A stretch of 64,000 nucleotides of DNA from Paenarthrobacter sp. AR 02 (GTDB taxonomy: Bacteria > Actinomycetota > Actinomycetes > Actinomycetales > Micrococcaceae), in contig NZ_JAJUKH010000009.1 in the NCBI RefSeq assembly GCF_021538675.1, forward strand, positions 1 to 64,000, read 5' to 3'. Of the stretch, positions 15,997 to 25,241 are shown piece by piece (position 1 is the first letter of the stretch; each line of letters opens with the position of its first letter). Both the position numbers and the translations under genes were made by a program. Under the pieces are notes generated by a model. It was not told the origin of the DNA. It was given only the letters and a program-made list of their open reading frames with translations, and made no database searches.

Positions 15997-18302
15997 CCAC
16001 GGAAACCACCAAGAAGTTCAACATCGACACCGTTGAGCACGCTGCCAAGACCCCGGACACGGAACTTCCGTGGTCCGAACTGGGCTTGAAGAAGAACGAA
16101 TTCGATGAGATCGTCAAGGTCCTTGGCCGTCGCCCCACTGGCGCCGAGCTGGCCATGTACTCCGTCATGTGGAGCGAGCACTGCTCCTACAAGTCCTCCA
16201 AGAACCACCTCCGCCAGTTCGGCGAGAAGGTCACCGAGGAAATGAAGAAGGACATGCTGGTGGGCATCGGCGAAAACGCCGGCGTCACCAACCTTGGGGA
16301 CGGCTGGGCCGTGACCTTCAAGATCGAGTCCCACAACTCGCCGTCGTTCGTTGAGCCTTACCAGGGTGCCGCAACCGGCATCGGCGGCATTGTCCGCGAC
16401 ATCATCTCCATGGGCGCCCGCCCGGTCGCCGTGATGGACCCGCTGCGTTTCGGCGCGATCGACCACCCGGACACCGCCCGCGTCATGCACGGTGCCGTTG
16501 CCGGCATCGGCGGCTACGGCAACTGCCTGGGCCTGCCGAACATCGGCGGCGAAATGGTGTTCGATTCCGTCTACCAGGGCAACCCGCTGGTGAACGCCCT
16601 GGCCGTTGGCGTTATGCGCCACGAGGACATCCGCCTGGCCAACGCCTCCGGCAAGGGCAACAAGGTTGTCCTGTTCGGTGCCCGCACGGGTGGCGACGGC
16701 ATCGGCGGCGCATCGGTGCTCGCCTCCGAGTCCTTCGACGACACCAAGCCCTCCAAACGCCCCGCCGTCCAGGTGGGCGACCCCTTCGCTGAGAAGGTCC
16801 TGATCGAGTGCTGCCTGGAGCTCTTCAAGGGCTCCCTGGTTGAAGGCATCCAGGACCTCGGCGCCGCAGGCATTTCCTGTGCCACGTCCGAGCTCGCCTC
16901 CAACGGCGACGGCGGCATGGAAGTTGAACTGACCTCCGTCCTGCTGCGCGATCCCACGCTGACCCCGGGCGAGATCCTGATGTCCGAGTCGCAGGAACGC
17001 ATGATGGCCGTGGTCACCCCGGAGAACATCGAAGCGTTCGAAGCAGTCATGGACAAGTGGGCTGTGGAGTACTCCTGGTTGGGTGAGGTCACCGACACCG
17101 GTCGCCTCATCATCACCTGGGAAGGCGAAGTAATCGTCGACGTCGATCCCCGCACCGTTGCGCACGACGGCCCGGTCTACGACCGTCCGTTCGCCCGCCC
17201 GGAGTGGCAGGACTCGGTCCAGGCCAACACCTTCACCGGCTCCGTCGAGGACGCCGGCCGCCCGTCAGCTCCGTCCGAGCTGGCAGCAGCTGTCACCGAG
17301 CTCATCGCATCGCCGAACATGTGCAGCAAGTCCTGGATCACCAAGCAGTACGACCGCTACGTCGGCGGCAACACTGCCATGGCATTCCCGGACGACGCCG
17401 GCGTGGTACGCGTTGACGAAGAGACCGGCCTGGGCGTTGCCCTGGCCACCGACGCCAACGGCCGCTACACCTACCTTGAGCCGTACCAGGGTGCACAGCT
17501 GGCATTGGCCGAGGCCTACCGCAACGTCGCCACCTCCGGCGCCGTTCCGATGGCCGTCAGCGACTGCCTGAACTTCGGTTCCCCCGAGGACCCGGATGTC
17601 ATGTGGCAGCTCGCGGAAGCCATCCGTGGCCTCTCCGATGCCTGCATGGAGCTCGGCATCCCCGTCACCGGCGGCAACGTCTCGCTCTACAACCAGACGG
17701 GCACCACGCCCATCCACCCCTCCCCCGTGGTGGCAGTCCTGGGCAAGCTCGACGACGTTGCCCGCCGCACGCCGTCGGGCTGGCGCGAAGACGGCCAGGC
17801 CATCTACCTGCTCGGTACCACCGCAGCGGAACTGGATGGTTCGGAATGGTCCAACCTGCGCGGGCACCTCGGTGGCCTGCCGCCGAAGGTCGATCTCGCT
17901 GCCGAGCGTGAATTGGGCCAGATCCTGATCAACGCTTCCCGCGATGGCATGGTTGACGCCGCACACGACCTCTCCGAGGGAGGCCTCGCGGCTGCCCTGG
18001 TTGAGTCCTCGCTGCGCTACGGTGTTGGCGCCCGCATTGCCCTTGAGGAATTGATGGAGCGTGACGGCGTGGACCTGTTCACGGCCCTCTTCTCCGAATC
18101 CCAGGCCCGCGCCATCGTCTCAGTGCCGCGTTCCGAGGAAGTCCGCTTCAAGGACATGTGCACGGCACGCGGCTTCGCCCACATCCGGATCGGCGTCGTT
18201 GACGCTGCCGGTGGAAAGCTGGAGATCAACGGGGTGGACGAGCTCTCCCTGGATGCCCTCAGCGAAGCACACGAAGGTACGCTGCCGAAGTACTTCGGCT
18301 AG
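15993..18302 (+). CDS. purL: FGAM synthase synthetase subunit PurL
   Basis: 769 aa, the usual length of the small PurL that works with PurS and PurQ. GTG start overlapping the purQ stop, with GGGAGG upstream. Landmarks include [17 protein letters not shown] near 110 and G-I-Q-D-L-G-A-A-G in the first half, and D-L-S-E-G-G-L in the second. It carries out the ATP-dependent amidation. The operon ends at a long hairpin shared with the convergent GGDEF-EAL gene. Confidence 0.96.
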   Translation: MTTETTKKFNIDTVEHAAKTPDTELPWSELGLKKNEFDEIVKVLGRRPTGAELAMYSVMWSEHCSYKSSKNHLRQFGEKVTEEMKKDMLVGIGENAGVTNLGDGWAVTFKIESHNSPSFVEPYQGAATGIGGIVRDIISMGARPVAVMDPLRFGAIDHPDTARVMHGAVAGIGGYGNCLGLPNIGGEMVFDSVYQGNPLVNALAVGVMRHEDIRLANASGKGNKVVLFGARTGGDGIGGASVLASESFDDTKPSKRPAVQVGDPFAEKVLIECCLELFKGSLVEGIQDLGAAGISCATSELASNGDGGMEVELTSVLLRDPTLTPGEILMSESQERMMAVVTPENIEAFEAVMDKWAVEYSWLGEVTDTGRLIITWEGEVIVDVDPRTVAHDGPVYDRPFARPEWQDSVQANTFTGSVEDAGRPSAPSELAAAVTELIASPNMCSKSWITKQYDRYVGGNTAMAFPDDAGVVRVDEETGLGVALATDANGRYTYLEPYQGAQLALAEAYRNVATSGAVPMAVSDCLNFGSPEDPDVMWQLAEAIRGLSDACMELGIPVTGGNVSLYNQTGTTPIHPSPVVAVLGKLDDVARRTPSGWREDGQAIYLLGTTAAELDGSEWSNLRGHLGGLPPKVDLAAERELGQILINASRDGMVDAAHDLSEGGLAAALVESSLRYGVGARIALEELMERDGVDLFTALFSESQARAIVSVPRSEEVRFKDMCTARGFAHIRIGVVDAAGGKLEINGVDELSLDALSEAHEGTLPKYFG

Positions 18303-18311
18303 AACCTCCCC

Positions 18312-18392
18312 GCTTAAAGCAACGCGGGGTCACGTACGGCCCAAAAATCCCCTCGGGATGGGCCGTAGTGACCCCGCGTTACTGCTTTAAGC
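18312..18392. terminator. Long hairpin between purL and the GGDEF-EAL gene
   Basis: The arms at 18312-18343 and 18359-18392 are complementary over about 31 bp with two small bulges, around a central AT-rich then CCCCTCGGGA loop. The distal arm includes the last codons and stop of the minus-strand gene. It probably terminates transcription from both sides. Confidence 0.75.
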
Positions 18393-19805
18393 CGGCCAGG
18401 CGTCCTGCCGGGCCAGCTGGGCCGTGAACTCAGCCTCCGGCAATGGCTTGCCGAAGTAGTAGCCTTGTCCGCTCGTGCAGCCAATACTTCGGAGCGCTTC
18501 AGCCTGCTCGGCCGTCTCGATGCCCTCCCAGACACCGTCGAGGCCGCAGGAGCGGATCACCTGCTGGATGGCAGCAAGGAAGCCGAGCTGCGTGGAATCC
18601 TTGCCCAGTTCCTTCACGAACTGACGGTCCACTTTCACGCGGTCCACGGGAAGTTTCCGGAGGTAGCCCATGGACGAATAGCCCGCGCCGAAATCGTCGA
18701 TTTCCAGTCCCACTCCCAGCCTCTGCAGGCTGGCCAAGGTGTAACGGTCCAGTTCATTGTTGTGGATGATGGCGCTCTCCGTTAGCTCAAGCACCAAGGA
18801 CTCCGGGGCCAGGGACTCCTCCGCCAAGGCCTCGCTGACGTCGTCCACGAACTCAAGGCTTTGCAGGTCTGCGGCGGAGACGTTGATCCGCATGGAAAAG
18901 TCGTGGCCCGCGGTGGCAGGATTCTGACGCCACTCGCGCAGTTGCCGCACGGCCGTCCGGAGGACCCAGCGGCCCAACTCAGCAATGAGGCCCGTGGCTT
19001 CGGCCACCGGAATGAACTGGTCCGGCATGATGAGGCCATGCACGGGATGGTTCCAACGGACCAATGCCTCGGATCCCTCGATCCGGCCCGTGGCAAGCTC
19101 CACGATCGGCTGGTAATACAGGACCAGTTGCTCCGAACGGATGGCGTCGCGGAGTTCCCCCACGATCTGGCGTTGAAGCTGCCGGGCGTGCAGTGTTCCC
19201 GGGTCGAACACCTTGAGCTTGTTCCGGCCCTCGTTTTTCGATTCCTCCATAGCCAGGTCGGCTTCCTGGAGGAGGTCCTCGGCGCTGTGGTGTGCTTCGG
19301 CGATCCGCAGGCCCATGCTCGCCCCGCACCGGACGGAGTTGTTTCCCAGGTCGATGTTTGGTTCCAGGGCGGCAAGGATGCGGTTTCCGACGGCGGTGGC
19401 CCGGCTTTGCGGGGTGGCCGGCAACAGCACGGCGAACTCGTCGCCGCCCAGGCGGGTGACGACGTCGTTATCGCGGACGGCCGACCTAATGCGCATGGCG
19501 ACCGTCACCAGGATCTGGTCCGCGGCGGCATGGCCGGCCGAGTTCTTCAGCGCCTTGAACCCGTCCAGGTTCAACAGGAGCAGCGCTGGCGGTGCGGCAC
19601 CCTGGGCCGTGGCAGCCTGGGCATCGTTGTAGGCGTTGATCAACGCCAGGCGATTGCCCACCCCGGTCAGGGCGTCGGACAGGGTGTCCCGGCGCTGTTC
19701 GTAGCGGGCCTGGTGCAACTCCTCCATGAGGTCCTGGATGTGCCGTTCCAGCCTGCCGATCCTGGGATCCAGGCCTGCTGGAGAGCCGGACGAAATGCTG
19801 GTCAC
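18387..19805 (-). CDS. GGDEF-EAL protein (diguanylate cyclase/phosphodiesterase)
   Basis: 472 aa from the GTG at 19805, chosen because GTGA overlaps the stop of the upstream gene; the frame stays open to 20063 but over that gene. A short coiled N-terminus (about 1-45) leads to a GGDEF domain with intact G-G-D-E-F and an R-D-N-D inhibitory site five residues earlier. The EAL domain follows, with S-E-A-L-V-R-W, E-I-D-D-F-G-A-G-Y and E-G-I-E-T. All key residues for synthesis and hydrolysis of c-di-GMP are present. No membrane segment. Last gene of the c-di-GMP/exopolysaccharide locus. Confidence 0.9.
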   Translation of the reverse strand: MTSISSGSPAGLDPRIGRLERHIQDLMEELHQARYEQRRDTLSDALTGVGNRLALINAYNDAQAATAQGAAPPALLLLNLDGFKALKNSAGHAAADQILVTVAMRIRSAVRDNDVVTRLGGDEFAVLLPATPQSRATAVGNRILAALEPNIDLGNNSVRCGASMGLRIAEAHHSAEDLLQEADLAMEESKNEGRNKLKVFDPGTLHARQLQRQIVGELRDAIRSEQLVLYYQPIVELATGRIEGSEALVRWNHPVHGLIMPDQFIPVAEATGLIAELGRWVLRTAVRQLREWRQNPATAGHDFSMRINVSAADLQSLEFVDDVSEALAEESLAPESLVLELTESAIIHNNELDRYTLASLQRLGVGLEIDDFGAGYSSMGYLRKLPVDRVKVDRQFVKELGKDSTQLGFLAAIQQVIRSCGLDGVWEGIETAEQAEALRSIGCTSGQGYYFGKPLPEAEFTAQLARQDAWPA

Positions 19806-20299
19806 GACTCTTCCAGGCGGCGCAACGTGGTGTCGGCAACTGCCTGTGGTTTGGAAACGGGGTTCCTGCGCTCGTCCAGGAAAAGGCGGTAGGAGGCGAT
19901 GTCCAGGCGGCCGTCCGGTTCTACCTTGTACCCTGCCCGGTAAACGTGGGTGATCCAGGACCCGCCCAGGATGGCTTCGATCCAAGCGTCGCATTCGGCC
20001 AGCGGCAGGTGAACCCGGCTGCCTGTGTTGCGGCGGTGCCCTGCGATGGACACTGTGATGCAACTGCCCTTGAGGCCTCTGTCCGTCGTGAACCGGGCGA
20101 GTCCTTCGACGTCGGCCACTATGGTCAGGTTGGCGTTTCCGTCCTCGACCGACTGGACTGGACTCATCCGCACTGACCGGCGGCCGGCGTTCAGGGACGG
20201 GATTGCCGCTCCTTGGTATGGTGCGCTGGTGATGTCCTGCCTGAAAGCGGACAACTCGTGGTTGTGCTGGATCTGGATCCTGGTGGTGAGTTCATTCAT
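19802..20299 (-). CDS. Unknown 165-aa protein in c-di-GMP operon
   Basis: 165 aa, no signal peptide or membrane segment. It lies between two c-di-GMP genes and overlaps both: ATGA with the cyclase upstream and GTGA with the GGDEF-EAL gene downstream, so the three should be co-translated. The centre (about 55-90) looks like mixed alpha/beta, and W-I-E-A-I-L-G-G-S-W-I-T-H-V-Y-R-A-G-Y is the most distinctive stretch. The R-x-x-x-R plus D-x-S-x-x-G signature of PilZ is absent, and I recognise no other family. A receptor or adaptor for the flanking enzymes is possible; function unknown. Confidence 0.7.
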   Translation of the reverse strand: MNELTTRIQIQHNHELSAFRQDITSAPYQGAAIPSLNAGRRSVRMSPVQSVEDGNANLTIVADVEGLARFTTDRGLKGSCITVSIAGHRRNTGSRVHLPLAECDAWIEAILGGSWITHVYRAGYKVEPDGRLDIASYRLFLDERRNPVSKPQAVADTTLRRLEES

Positions 20300-21474
20300 G
20301 ATCGTGCCTCATCCGCGATAACGGCCGCCTGCAGGCGGTCTGCTCCGACAATCCGGTTTCTTCCTTGTGCTTTGGCGCTGTACAGGGCCGCGTCCGCTAC
20401 CTCGATCATGAAAGTGAGGTCCGCGGCAGCGTTGGGGCTGGACGTGACGCCGTAACTGATCGTGGGGAACGTGACGCCTTCGGGAACGGCCGTGGCGGCC
20501 ATGCGGCGACTGATCTCGCCGGCGATGTTCTCGGCCCGTTCCTGGGTGGCCCCCGGGAGGAAGAGGATGAATTCCTCGCCACCGTAACGGGCTATGAGGT
20601 CGGTGGACCTGGCAGAGGCAGTGCAGGCCGCCGCGAAGGCTTTAAGGGCGACGTCCCCCGTGCCGTGTCCATACTCATCATTGACGGCTTTGAAGTGGTC
20701 GAGGTCCGCCAGGATGATCGCGACGTTGGACTCGGTGGCACGCAAGCGTTTGAGTTCGCCAGTGGCGAGGTCCAGGAAGGTTCCACGGTTCAGCAGGCCC
20801 GTCAGGTGGTCCCGGGCGGCCCGTTCCTTGAGGCCCTTGATGAGCTGGTCACTGGTCAGTGCCGTCATGCTGAAGGACACGGTGACCAGCAGGACCATGG
20901 ACACGAGCCCGGATGGTGCGGGCCCAAAGTATGTTCGGAAAGTAGCGCCGGCGGGACCTTCCATGGCGTAGACGGCCCAGCGGCCCAGATAGTAGAGGGC
21001 CAGCAGGCCAGCGGCCAGCGAGAGTGCCTTATGCGCCTGGGAGTGGGAAGACTTGATGAGCCAGAGGTCGGTGGCCGCCAGTGCGATGCCCGCTGTCATC
21101 ATGGCCAGGTAAACAAAACCCCCGGACCACACGTTGGTTGCGGGTTCTTCAAGCATGGAGGCAATGGCCGTGATTCCGGGGCCCGCCGCCAGCTGCCACG
21201 GCGCTGTTTTCAGGTCCCGCAACGACCTCGCTCCGGCCCACACACTGAATGCGCCGGCAACCACCAGGACGTTGCCCACCGGGTTGGCCCACTGCTGATG
21301 GGTGGTGCCGTTGAGGAGGAACGCCGCGTTGCCCACCATGAATTCCAGCAGGGCAATGCTCCACCAGCCTGCGTAGGGTGAGCGGGTGCGGTAGAAAGAT
21401 GCGCAGAAAAGTGCGAAGAGCGTCAGTGTGACCACACCCAAGGCCACCCGCACAGAGAATGCGTCGAGAACCAT
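20296..21474 (-). CDS. Membrane-bound diguanylate cyclase
   Basis: 392 aa. About six or seven hydrophobic segments in residues 1-195, then a GGDEF domain (about 215-380) with R-Y-G-G-E-E-F and an R-S-T-D inhibitory site exactly five residues before it. It should make c-di-GMP from two GTP at the membrane and be product-inhibited. The membrane part resembles none of the named sensor domains I know. It follows the GT2 synthase gene by 120 bp, and a pair of 11-bp repeats lies in that gap. Confidence 0.88.
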   Translation of the reverse strand: MVLDAFSVRVALGVVTLTLFALFCASFYRTRSPYAGWWSIALLEFMVGNAAFLLNGTTHQQWANPVGNVLVVAGAFSVWAGARSLRDLKTAPWQLAAGPGITAIASMLEEPATNVWSGGFVYLAMMTAGIALAATDLWLIKSSHSQAHKALSLAAGLLALYYLGRWAVYAMEGPAGATFRTYFGPAPSGLVSMVLLVTVSFSMTALTSDQLIKGLKERAARDHLTGLLNRGTFLDLATGELKRLRATESNVAIILADLDHFKAVNDEYGHGTGDVALKAFAAACTASARSTDLIARYGGEEFILFLPGATQERAENIAGEISRRMAATAVPEGVTFPTISYGVTSSPNAAADLTFMIEVADAALYSAKAQGRNRIVGADRLQAAVIADEARS

Positions 21475-21549
21475 GGCCCAACCCCCTCAGCTGGTGATGC
21501 ATCGGCCTTTGAGCCCAGTGTGATGTGGCTCGCTCAACCTCACTGCGGC

Positions 21550-21571
21550 ATTACCTCAAGATTGGCTCAAG
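21550..21571 (-). promoter_or_regulatory. 11-bp direct repeats upstream of the cyclase gene
   Basis: On the minus strand, 21571-21561 reads CTTGAGCCAAT and 21560-21550 reads CTTGAGGTAAT: two tandem 11-bp units, 76-97 bp before the cyclase start. Nearly the same arrangement occurs at 27312-27333 before the BcsB-like gene. An 11-bp period is the hallmark of sites for OmpR/PhoB-class response regulators. The regulator is not identified. Confidence 0.5.
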
Positions 21572-21594
21572 ATCCCTGGCTTCAGGGCGGCTTC

Positions 21595-23553
21595 TCACCC
21601 GGCCCAGTGGCCGTCGTCGTGGAATTCCGCTTCCAGGCCGTGAGGTGTCTTCTCCCACTTGTGGGGACTCGTCAGCATCTGCCACGCGGCCCGCCAGGCG
21701 GCCACCGAGTGCAGCACCCAGTAGAAGGGGTTCAACAACGCGAAGATGGCGATCCGCCAGCCATGGCGACGCAGCGTGGCAACCCCGGAGACGATGATCA
21801 TCATGGCGTTGCCGAACAGCATGGACACCACACCTCCCGCCAGCAGCCATTGGGGCAGTACCAATCCAACAATGTCGTAGCCGATGTACGTGACCACGGT
21901 GAACCCGACCACCAGCGGATAGGCCAGGAAAGCCAGCGGTGTGCCCAGGATCAGGCCGAGGAAGCCGATGGTGCCGGCGATCCCGGTGCTCTTGACGTAG
22001 CGCAGCGAGTTCCTTGTGTTGACGGCGGAGGTCACCATGTAGCCCTTGATCCACCGGGTGCGTTGCTTGATCCAGGCGGGAACCTGCGAGCAGGCTTCTT
22101 CCCACGTGGTGGAGTCAATGACGCCCACCCGGTACACCTCCACAGCGGCACGGAGTCCCAGGTCGGCATCCTCCGTGACGTTCCAGGGGTCCCACGCACC
22201 GACTTCCTTGAGCAAGGAGGTGACGAAGTGGTTGGAGGTCCCTCCCAACGGCAGAGGAATCCCGGAGTTGTCCAGCCCGGGAAGCATGGAGTCGAACCAG
22301 TGGGTGTATTCGATGGTGAACATGCGGGTGAGGACGTTTTGGTCTGCGTTGAAATAGTTCAAGGCTGCCTGGACACAGATGAGGGGTTTGCGGTCCGGGT
22401 TGAGGTGTTGCCGCTCGAACTCGTCCTTCTTGAACGCTGCGATGGATGCCCGCAACTGGCCCGGATCCGGACGGTCCTCGGCGTCGTAGATCACCACGTA
22501 CTCCCCCCGGGCGAAAGTCAGCCCGTAGTTGCAGGCACGGGGCTTGGTTTGCGGCTCGCCCTTGGGCACGATCAGGATGCGCACGTACTCCGGCGGCCTG
22601 GAAGCTTTCGCGGCGGCGATGGTCTCGGCGTCGTCCTCTTCCAGGAGCACAAGGACGTCAAGCTTGGAGCGAGGGTAGTCCAGTTGCCCAAGGTTGACCA
22701 GAAGTTTGTCAATGATGTTGGCCTCGCGGAACACCGGAACCAGGATGGTGTAGATGGGCAGGTCTGCATCAGGAACCCGCTCTTCCGCCAGGGGTGGGAG
22801 TCCACGGCTGGCCCGTTCCCTGTTCCTGGCGTTGGCCACTGCGGCCTCATGCAGGCTGTCGAAGGGCCGGCGGAGGCTCGCCAGGGACTTGAAGGCGATG
22901 CTGACCAGGAACACGATGTTGGCCGCTGCCAGCAGCACGACGACGGCGGTCAGCGGGGACACCACGAACGCCGCCACGATGCCTGCCACGAGGACAACCG
23001 GGAGGAGTCGCTGCCACCGCGTCAGGGCCGTGCGCGCAGATTCCCCCGGGCGTTCTTCGGCCAAGCGTTCGGCCGATTCATAGAGAAGGTGCCGACGGAA
23101 CGATCGCTGGATGGATTGGTTGATGTCCCAGTCGGTGGTGGTGCGGAACTCGACAGCGGCGGCCCCGAACGTCAAGGCTGCTTCGTGCGCAATGGCGTCC
23201 GTGGGTGCCACTGCGGTGGCTATGGTGAGGACATCCCCTTCCATCCGCCACGGCAACCAGAAGGGTTCCCCAAGCTCGCTGTAACCGAGCATCTCCATAA
23301 GTGCGTCATCCGCCGGTTCAGCCACCAGGTCAACCAAGGGGGCCTGCCACTGCTGGGCCAGCACTTCATAAATCCGACGGCGGTCCAGCCCCGCTTCCAG
23401 GATCAGGTGCCGGCCGAGCAGCCCGCCTTCAGCTGCGGCCCGGTCAAGTGCCCGCTGGAGTTGCTCGGGGGTCACGAGCCCTGCTTCGAGCAGTGTCTGG
23501 CCGATTGACTTCCGGTTCAGCCGCTGCTCCGCAACGTGGGATGGAGGTGTCAT
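21595..23553 (-). CDS. Processive GT2 synthase with N-terminal MshEN-like domain
   Basis: 652 aa. Residues about 10-75 resemble the GSPII_E N-terminal (MshEN) fold: I-G-Q-T-L-L-E-A-G-L-V, then L-Q-R-A-L, then L-L-G-R-H-L-I. MshEN domains are known c-di-GMP receptors, and NfrB-type glycosyltransferases carry one. Two membrane helices precede a GT2 domain with Y-D-A-E-D, T-E-D-A-D and Q-R-T-R-W, the set found in BcsA and other processive synthases; about four more helices follow. No PilZ domain. It likely polymerises and exports a polysaccharide. Its ATG overlaps the GT-C gene stop (TGATG). Confidence 0.85.
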   Translation of the reverse strand: MTPPSHVAEQRLNRKSIGQTLLEAGLVTPEQLQRALDRAAAEGGLLGRHLILEAGLDRRRIYEVLAQQWQAPLVDLVAEPADDALMEMLGYSELGEPFWLPWRMEGDVLTIATAVAPTDAIAHEAALTFGAAAVEFRTTTDWDINQSIQRSFRRHLLYESAERLAEERPGESARTALTRWQRLLPVVLVAGIVAAFVVSPLTAVVVLLAAANIVFLVSIAFKSLASLRRPFDSLHEAAVANARNRERASRGLPPLAEERVPDADLPIYTILVPVFREANIIDKLLVNLGQLDYPRSKLDVLVLLEEDDAETIAAAKASRPPEYVRILIVPKGEPQTKPRACNYGLTFARGEYVVIYDAEDRPDPGQLRASIAAFKKDEFERQHLNPDRKPLICVQAALNYFNADQNVLTRMFTIEYTHWFDSMLPGLDNSGIPLPLGGTSNHFVTSLLKEVGAWDPWNVTEDADLGLRAAVEVYRVGVIDSTTWEEACSQVPAWIKQRTRWIKGYMVTSAVNTRNSLRYVKSTGIAGTIGFLGLILGTPLAFLAYPLVVGFTVVTYIGYDIVGLVLPQWLLAGGVVSMLFGNAMMIIVSGVATLRRHGWRIAIFALLNPFYWVLHSVAAWRAAWQMLTSPHKWEKTPHGLEAEFHDDGHWAG

Positions 23554-25241
23554 CAGTGTGAGGACCTTTCATAGATCCGGTGTGTTGGCGTGGAGAAAGC
23601 GACTGAGTAACGCACGGTGAATCCGGGGTCCTTCACCATGGCCTGGTACACCAAGTCGGTGGGGCCGGAATCGCGGGCACCTGAGCCTGCCTCCACATTA
23701 ACGAAGACCCACTTGGCGTACTTCGCCGGATCCTCCAGGGCGGGGGCAAAGTAGTCGCCGGACGCGCGGTTGTAGATTTCCTTGAGGGGAATTCCCATGA
23801 CGGGAAGGATCGCATTGCCGCGGGCGCTTTCATCCATGAGGATTCCTCCGGACTCATAATGGGCGTTGAGCCAGCGCGCTGCAGCGGTTGAATTGGTGGT
23901 GGATTCCGCGGACATCCGGCCTTCTGCCAGAACGGCCAGGCGAGCAGTCGGGTCCTCATTCCACCACAGGTTCTGCCCCACCAGTCCTGCCAGCAAAGCA
24001 CCGACCACCCAGGGCCTGAACCGCCGGGCCCGCGTGATGTCCTGGACGAACACAGCCACCAGGATCGCCACCAGCGGCAAGGCCGTCAGTGCGAATCTGT
24101 TGTTCCACCACGTGGACGGCAACGAATGGTCGTTGTTGATCGCGGTTTGGCCCAGGAACAGGCTCAACAACGCAAAGGCGTAAGCACTGCCGGTCACCGC
24201 CACCAGCAAGGTACTGTTCGCGAATCCCCGCCTGAAGACAAGCACGACGGCGCCGCACGCTGCCATCGCGAGGACCAGGACGCCGGCTGTCTCCAGCAGC
24301 GACCAATGGAAAGTAGTCAGCGTCAGTCCCAGGTTGCCCTTGGTAGGCAACAGGCCGCCGTCGGTGATGTTCTTCTGCTGGGCGTAGGCGGAGTACTGCC
24401 CGAACATGAACTCCAGCGGGTTGCCGTAGATGGCCCAGTTGTAGGACACCCACCACAGCACGGCGGCTGCGGGAATCATCACGTAACCACCGGCCATGAT
24501 GAGTGCCTCGCGCCAGGCGCCAGTGCGGCGTTTGGCGACTATGAGCACGAACACGGTCCCCGTCATGACCAGCGCCCAGCCTTCGTACCTCGAGAGCACG
24601 GCGGCCGCCGACGGGATGCCGGCGAAGACAGCGAGTTCACCGGCGCTCATGCGGCGACGGCTGGTTGCCCAATGCGCCAGGCCTGCCATGCCGCCCACGA
24701 TGCACATGATCAGCACGGGCTCGGTGAGGGCCGTGGTGTAGACGTACAGGACCGCGGGGTTGGCCAGGACAACCAGAGTGGTGGCCAGTCGGCCGGCCCG
24801 CCCCAACCCCAGCCGGGCTGCAATCAGGTACAGGCCCGTGGTGGTGGCTGACAAGGCCAGGATTCCCAAGAGCCCGGCCGCCCACCCCGTGCTGAACAAC
24901 CACATGTTCACCACGAATGGTGCCAGCAGCAGGTGGGGCATGGGCAACCAGACCGTTCCCAACTGCTCGAAGCCCGGAGCCTTGCTGTCGAAAATCCGGC
25001 GTGCGATGGTCAGATGGCTCTGGGCGTCCGAATAGTCCAGGTTGGTGCCGTGCCCGATCGTGTACAGGCAGGCGAGGTAACCGACCACGGCCGACAGGAG
25101 TGCGACGATCCTGGTCCCCGGAACCTTGCGGCCGGCAACCGGGGCGTCGAGCCGTTCCCATGCCCGGGCGAGCAAAGCCAGGGCTCCAGGCACTGCCTCC
25201 TTCCGGTGGCCGGCACGACGCGTGGCGAGGCTAGTTGCCAT
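23553..25241 (-). CDS. GT-C family membrane glycosyltransferase (GT39/ArnT-like)
   Basis: 562 aa with about 10-12 hydrophobic segments. The first periplasmic loop has N-L-D-Y-S-D-A-Q-S-H-L-T-I-A-R, the acidic motif typical of GT-C enzymes that use polyprenyl-phosphate sugars. The C-terminal about 150 residues are soluble and probably extracytoplasmic. It may add a sugar to the polymer or to an anchor. It overlaps the BcsB-like gene by 11 nt and the GT2 gene by one, so the three are tightly coupled. Donor and acceptor unknown. Confidence 0.78.
   Translation of the reverse strand: MATSLATRRAGHRKEAVPGALALLARAWERLDAPVAGRKVPGTRIVALLSAVVGYLACLYTIGHGTNLDYSDAQSHLTIARRIFDSKAPGFEQLGTVWLPMPHLLLAPFVVNMWLFSTGWAAGLLGILALSATTTGLYLIAARLGLGRAGRLATTLVVLANPAVLYVYTTALTEPVLIMCIVGGMAGLAHWATSRRRMSAGELAVFAGIPSAAAVLSRYEGWALVMTGTVFVLIVAKRRTGAWREALIMAGGYVMIPAAAVLWWVSYNWAIYGNPLEFMFGQYSAYAQQKNITDGGLLPTKGNLGLTLTTFHWSLLETAGVLVLAMAACGAVVLVFRRGFANSTLLVAVTGSAYAFALLSLFLGQTAINNDHSLPSTWWNNRFALTALPLVAILVAVFVQDITRARRFRPWVVGALLAGLVGQNLWWNEDPTARLAVLAEGRMSAESTTNSTAAARWLNAHYESGGILMDESARGNAILPVMGIPLKEIYNRASGDYFAPALEDPAKYAKWVFVNVEAGSGARDSGPTDLVYQAMVKDPGFTVRYSVAFSTPTHRIYERSSH

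Noticed and set aside
15777-17165. 462-codon minus-strand open frame
   Set aside because: Antisense to purQ/purL, which are unmistakable.
19806-20063. Upstream extension of the GGDEF-EAL protein
   Set aside because: It would lie over the coupled 165-aa gene in another phase. The GTG at 19805 overlapping that gene's stop is the natural start.
19802-20299. PilZ domain
   Set aside because: No R-x-x-x-R followed by D/N-x-S-x-x-G in the protein.
21520-23508. 662-codon plus-strand open frame
   Set aside because: Antisense to the GT2 synthase, whose catalytic motifs and membrane helices are clear. GC-rich codons leave few stops on the opposite strand.
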